Assembly: GCA_044227325.1 (NCBI GenBank)
Contig: JBGAFI010000003.1
Coordinates: forward strand, 62,001-126,000
Origin: PFJX01 sp044227325
Lineage (GTDB): Bacteria; Pseudomonadota; Gammaproteobacteria; Burkholderiales; Thiobacillaceae
Direction of reading: 5' to 3'
Length of the DNA stretch: 64,000 bases
Within the stretch, counting starts at the first letter, position 1; every line of letters starts with the position of its first letter. The translations under genes and the position numbers were made by a program. Shown one piece after another: positions 61,904 to 64,000 of the stretch. A model generated the notes under the pieces. The model saw only the letters and a program-made list of their open reading frames with translations. It did no database searches and was not told the DNA's origin.

Positions 61904-64000
61904 ATGAACCCCCCCGTCATCCTGCACGAGACCCCGGCCCGCCTGCGCGTGCGGCTGCCCGCGCTGGCCGAGAAGCGCTGCGATCCGGCCTGGCTGGAAA
62001 CCTGGCTGGAAGGGCAGCCGGGGGTGAGGGATGTGCGCATCAACCGCAAGGCCGCCAGCGTCGTGGTGAGCTTCGATCCGGCCCGCGCCGACCGGGCGGC
62101 GGTGCTGGCGCGCCTGGCCGCCTACCGGCCCGGCCAGGCGCCGGCTTCGGGGGCGAAGCCCACGGTGGCGGGCGAGATCGCCCCCATGGTCACCAGCGCC
62201 GCCACCCTGGCCGCCCTGCCCTTCCTGCGCCCCAGCCTGGGCCGCCTGCTGACCCTGGCCAACGTCTCTCCCATCCTGGTCGACGGCGCCGATACCCTGC
62301 TGCGCCAGGGCATCAAGATGGAAGTGCTGGACGCCCTGGCCGTGGGGCTCGCCACCTTCAAGGGCGAGGCCTACACCGCCAACATCACCGCCTTTCTCCT
62401 GGCCCTGGGCGAGTATCTGGAACACCAGACCCAGCGCAAGTCGGACCAGTTGCTGCGCCGATTGTTGAGCCCCGAACCCGCGCCCGCCTGGGTGGAGCGG
62501 GACGGCGAAATGGTCCAGGTGCCCGGCGACGCGGTACACGTGGGCGAAATCGTCGTGGTGGGCGTCGGCGAGACCGTGCCGGTGGACGGACGGGTGGTGG
62601 AAGGCACCGCCCTGGTCAACCAGGCCGCGGTCACCGGCGAGGATCTGCCGGTGCGCCGCGAGCAACGCCACCGCGTGGTGGCCGGCAGCGTGGTGGAGGA
62701 AGGCCGCATCCGCATGGAGGCCCAGCGGGTGGGTTCCGACACCACCACGGCGCGGGTGGCCAGCTTCATCCAGTCCTCTCTGGAGAACCGCTCCGACACC
62801 CAGCGCATGGCCGAGGAACTGGCCGACAAGCGGGTCTGGTTCACCCTGGTCAGCGGCGGCCTGGTCTACGCCCTGACCCGGGATCTGACGCGGCTGGAAT
62901 CGGTGTTCCTGGTGGACTACTCCTGCGCCCTCAAGCTGGGCACGCCCATGGCCTTCAAGTCCGGCATGGTCCGGGCCGCCGCCCACGGCGTGCTGATGCG
63001 CGGCGGCGGCGCCATCGAGCATCTGGCCGAGGTGGATACCATGGTGTTTGACAAGACCGGCACCCTCACCCATAGCGAACTGGTGGTCACCGACGTGCTG
63101 GCCCTGGGTCCGCAGCACCTTTCCGAGGACGCCCTGCTGGCCCTGGTCGCCTCTGTGGAGGAACACGCCAGCCATCCCCTGGCCCAGGCCATCGTCGAGG
63201 CGGCCAAGGAGCGGGATCTCAAGCACATCACCCATGGCGAGGTGGATTACCTGGTGGCCCACGGCCTGTCCACGGAAGTGGACGGCAAGAAGGTCATCAT
63301 CGGCAGCCGGCATTTCCTGGAAGAACACCACGGCGTTTCCTTCGCCCGCCACGAGGCGGTCATCGACCGCCTCCAGGACGAAGGCAAGACCCTGCTCTAT
63401 GTTGGCGCGGCAGCCCAGGGCAAGATCAAGAGCGGCCCCATCGGCGTGGTGGCCCTGCGCGACACCCTGCGCGCCGACGCGGCCTACGCCCTGAAACGCC
63501 TGCGCGCCCTGGGCATCACGAAGATGGTCATGATCACCGGCGACAAGCGCGCGAAGGCCGAGGCCCTGGCCGCCGAACTGGGCCTGGACGCGGTTCACGC
63601 CGAGGTGGCGCCCGAGGAAAAGGCCGAGATCATCAAGGCCTTGCAGGCAAAAGGCCGCAAGGTGGCCTTCGTCGGCGACGGCATCAACGACGGCCCGGCC
63701 CTGGCGGTGGCGGAAGTGGGCATCGCCATGCCGCGCGGCGCCGACATCGCCCGCGCCACCGCCGACATCGTGCTGATGGACGACCGCCTCACCGCCGTGG
63801 CCGACGCCCGCGAGATCGCCGCGCGCACCATGGCCCTGATCAAGAGCAACTTCAACGTGGCCGTGGGCGTCAACACCGCCGTGCTGGCCGGCGCCGTCAT
63901 GGGCTGGCTCAGCCCGGTGATGAGCGCGGTGCTGCACAACGGCACCACCATCGGCGTGCTGTTGCGCGCCCTGGCCGGCGTCGGCATTTCCGGCGCCCCG
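61904..64000 (+). CDS. FezB-like P1B-type ATPase (3' end outside the window)
   Basis: 699 codons are seen and the frame is open at the window end. The N-terminus has an Arg-rich strand TPARLRVRLPAL and an HMA-like fold without CxxC. Then helices, the actuator motif VTGEDLPV near residue 245, the metal-site helix DYSCALKLGTP near residue 340 in place of the usual CPC, DKTGTLTH with phospho-Asp at residue 383, the P1B His-Pro in ASHPLAQA, and GDGINDGPALAVAEVGIAM. SC-type helix and Arg-rich N-terminus agree with what I recall for the P1B-6 ATPases (FezB) of ferrosomes, so Fe2+ is the likely ion. Confidence 0.85.
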   Translation, partial: MNPPVILHETPARLRVRLPALAEKRCDPAWLETWLEGQPGVRDVRINRKAASVVVSFDPARADRAAVLARLAAYRPGQAPASGAKPTVAGEIAPMVTSAATLAALPFLRPSLGRLLTLANVSPILVDGADTLLRQGIKMEVLDALAVGLATFKGEAYTANITAFLLALGEYLEHQTQRKSDQLLRRLLSPEPAPAWVERDGEMVQVPGDAVHVGEIVVVGVGETVPVDGRVVEGTALVNQAAVTGEDLPVRREQRHRVVAGSVVEEGRIRMEAQRVGSDTTTARVASFIQSSLENRSDTQRMAEELADKRVWFTLVSGGLVYALTRDLTRLESVFLVDYSCALKLGTPMAFKSGMVRAAAHGVLMRGGGAIEHLAEVDTMVFDKTGTLTHSELVVTDVLALGPQHLSEDALLALVASVEEHASHPLAQAIVEAAKERDLKHITHGEVDYLVAHGLSTEVDGKKVIIGSRHFLEEHHGVSFARHEAVIDRLQDEGKTLLYVGAAAQGKIKSGPIGVVALRDTLRADAAYALKRLRALGITKMVMITGDKRAKAEALAAELGLDAVHAEVAPEEKAEIIKALQAKGRKVAFVGDGINDGPALAVAEVGIAMPRGADIARATADIVLMDDRLTAVADAREIAARTMALIKSNFNVAVGVNTAVLAGAVMGWLSPVMSAVLHNGTTIGVLLRALAGVGISGAP

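Noticed and set aside
59658..64000. Magnetosome gene cluster
   Set aside because: Small hydrophobic proteins and an iron context are suggestive, but none of mamA, mamB, mamE, mamK, mamM, mamO or mamQ is seen; a P1B ATPase with small proteins fits ferrosomes better.

Overview
The window is about 64 kb of GC-rich chromosome from a betaproteobacterium, probably a facultatively anaerobic member of the Rhodocyclales or Nitrosomonadales. This is inferred from gene content (Liv-type ABC transporter, TIGR02449/ZapA/6S RNA/5-FTHF cyclo-ligase block, soluble NAD-reducing hydrogenase, HemP/TonB iron genes) and strong GC bias. No rRNA, tRNA, CRISPR array, prophage or intact insertion sequence was seen.

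Layout. 1-4.06 kb: livKHMGF branched-chain amino acid (or aromatic/amide) uptake operon, with livK cut by the window edge. 4.2-5.7 kb: two exported proteins built from 12-13 residue Pro/Met/Asn repeats. 5.7-7.1 kb (minus): 5-FTHF cyclo-ligase, 6S RNA, zapA and a small coiled-coil protein. 7.1-10.1 kb: msbA, and hemE facing it. 10.1-19.5 kb (minus): a run of ion-transport genes (Na+/solute symporter, P2A-type cation ATPase, ArsB/NhaD permease, CBS protein, CPA2 antiporter, MscS-like TM-helix protein, MarR regulator). 19.6-23.5 kb (minus): an AddA-like helicase/nuclease overlapping an orphan FixJ-type regulator. 23.7-26 kb: an AT-richer island with a type IV pilin under a sigma-54-like promoter and a GT-C-like membrane protein with TPRs. 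26.2-27.4 kb: YgfX-like protein and trypsin-like protease. 27.5-31.3 kb: tviB/tviC-like sugar nucleotide genes and dacB. 31.6-33.8 kb: priA behind a DnaA-box cluster. 33.9-39.1 kb: hoxFUYHW bidirectional NiFe hydrogenase. 39.2-43.1 kb: HDOD protein, DksA with a histone-H1-like tail, metA and a P-loop protein.

43.3-64 kb is an iron island, all on the plus strand: three HemP paralogues, an OprB-like porin, imelysin / di-haem DUF1111 / imelysin / DUF1513, TonB-ExbB-ExbD, a siderophore receptor, a broken FMN dehydrogenase, a PiuC-type hydroxylase, AhpC-AhpF, and finally a Fur-box-controlled operon of small, Met/Gly/Gln-, His- or Lys/Ala-rich single-helix membrane proteins ending in an unusual P1B ATPase. 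That last operon resembles the ferrosome (fez) iron-storage organelle operons. A tandem GCCAGCC motif with 11-nt period lies in the leaders or intercistronic gaps of several of these iron genes and nowhere else that I noticed, suggesting shared, probably RNA-level, control.

Throughout the iron island, GC-rich palindromic repeats have inserted at gene boundaries and in three cases lie at or inside the 5' end of a reading frame.
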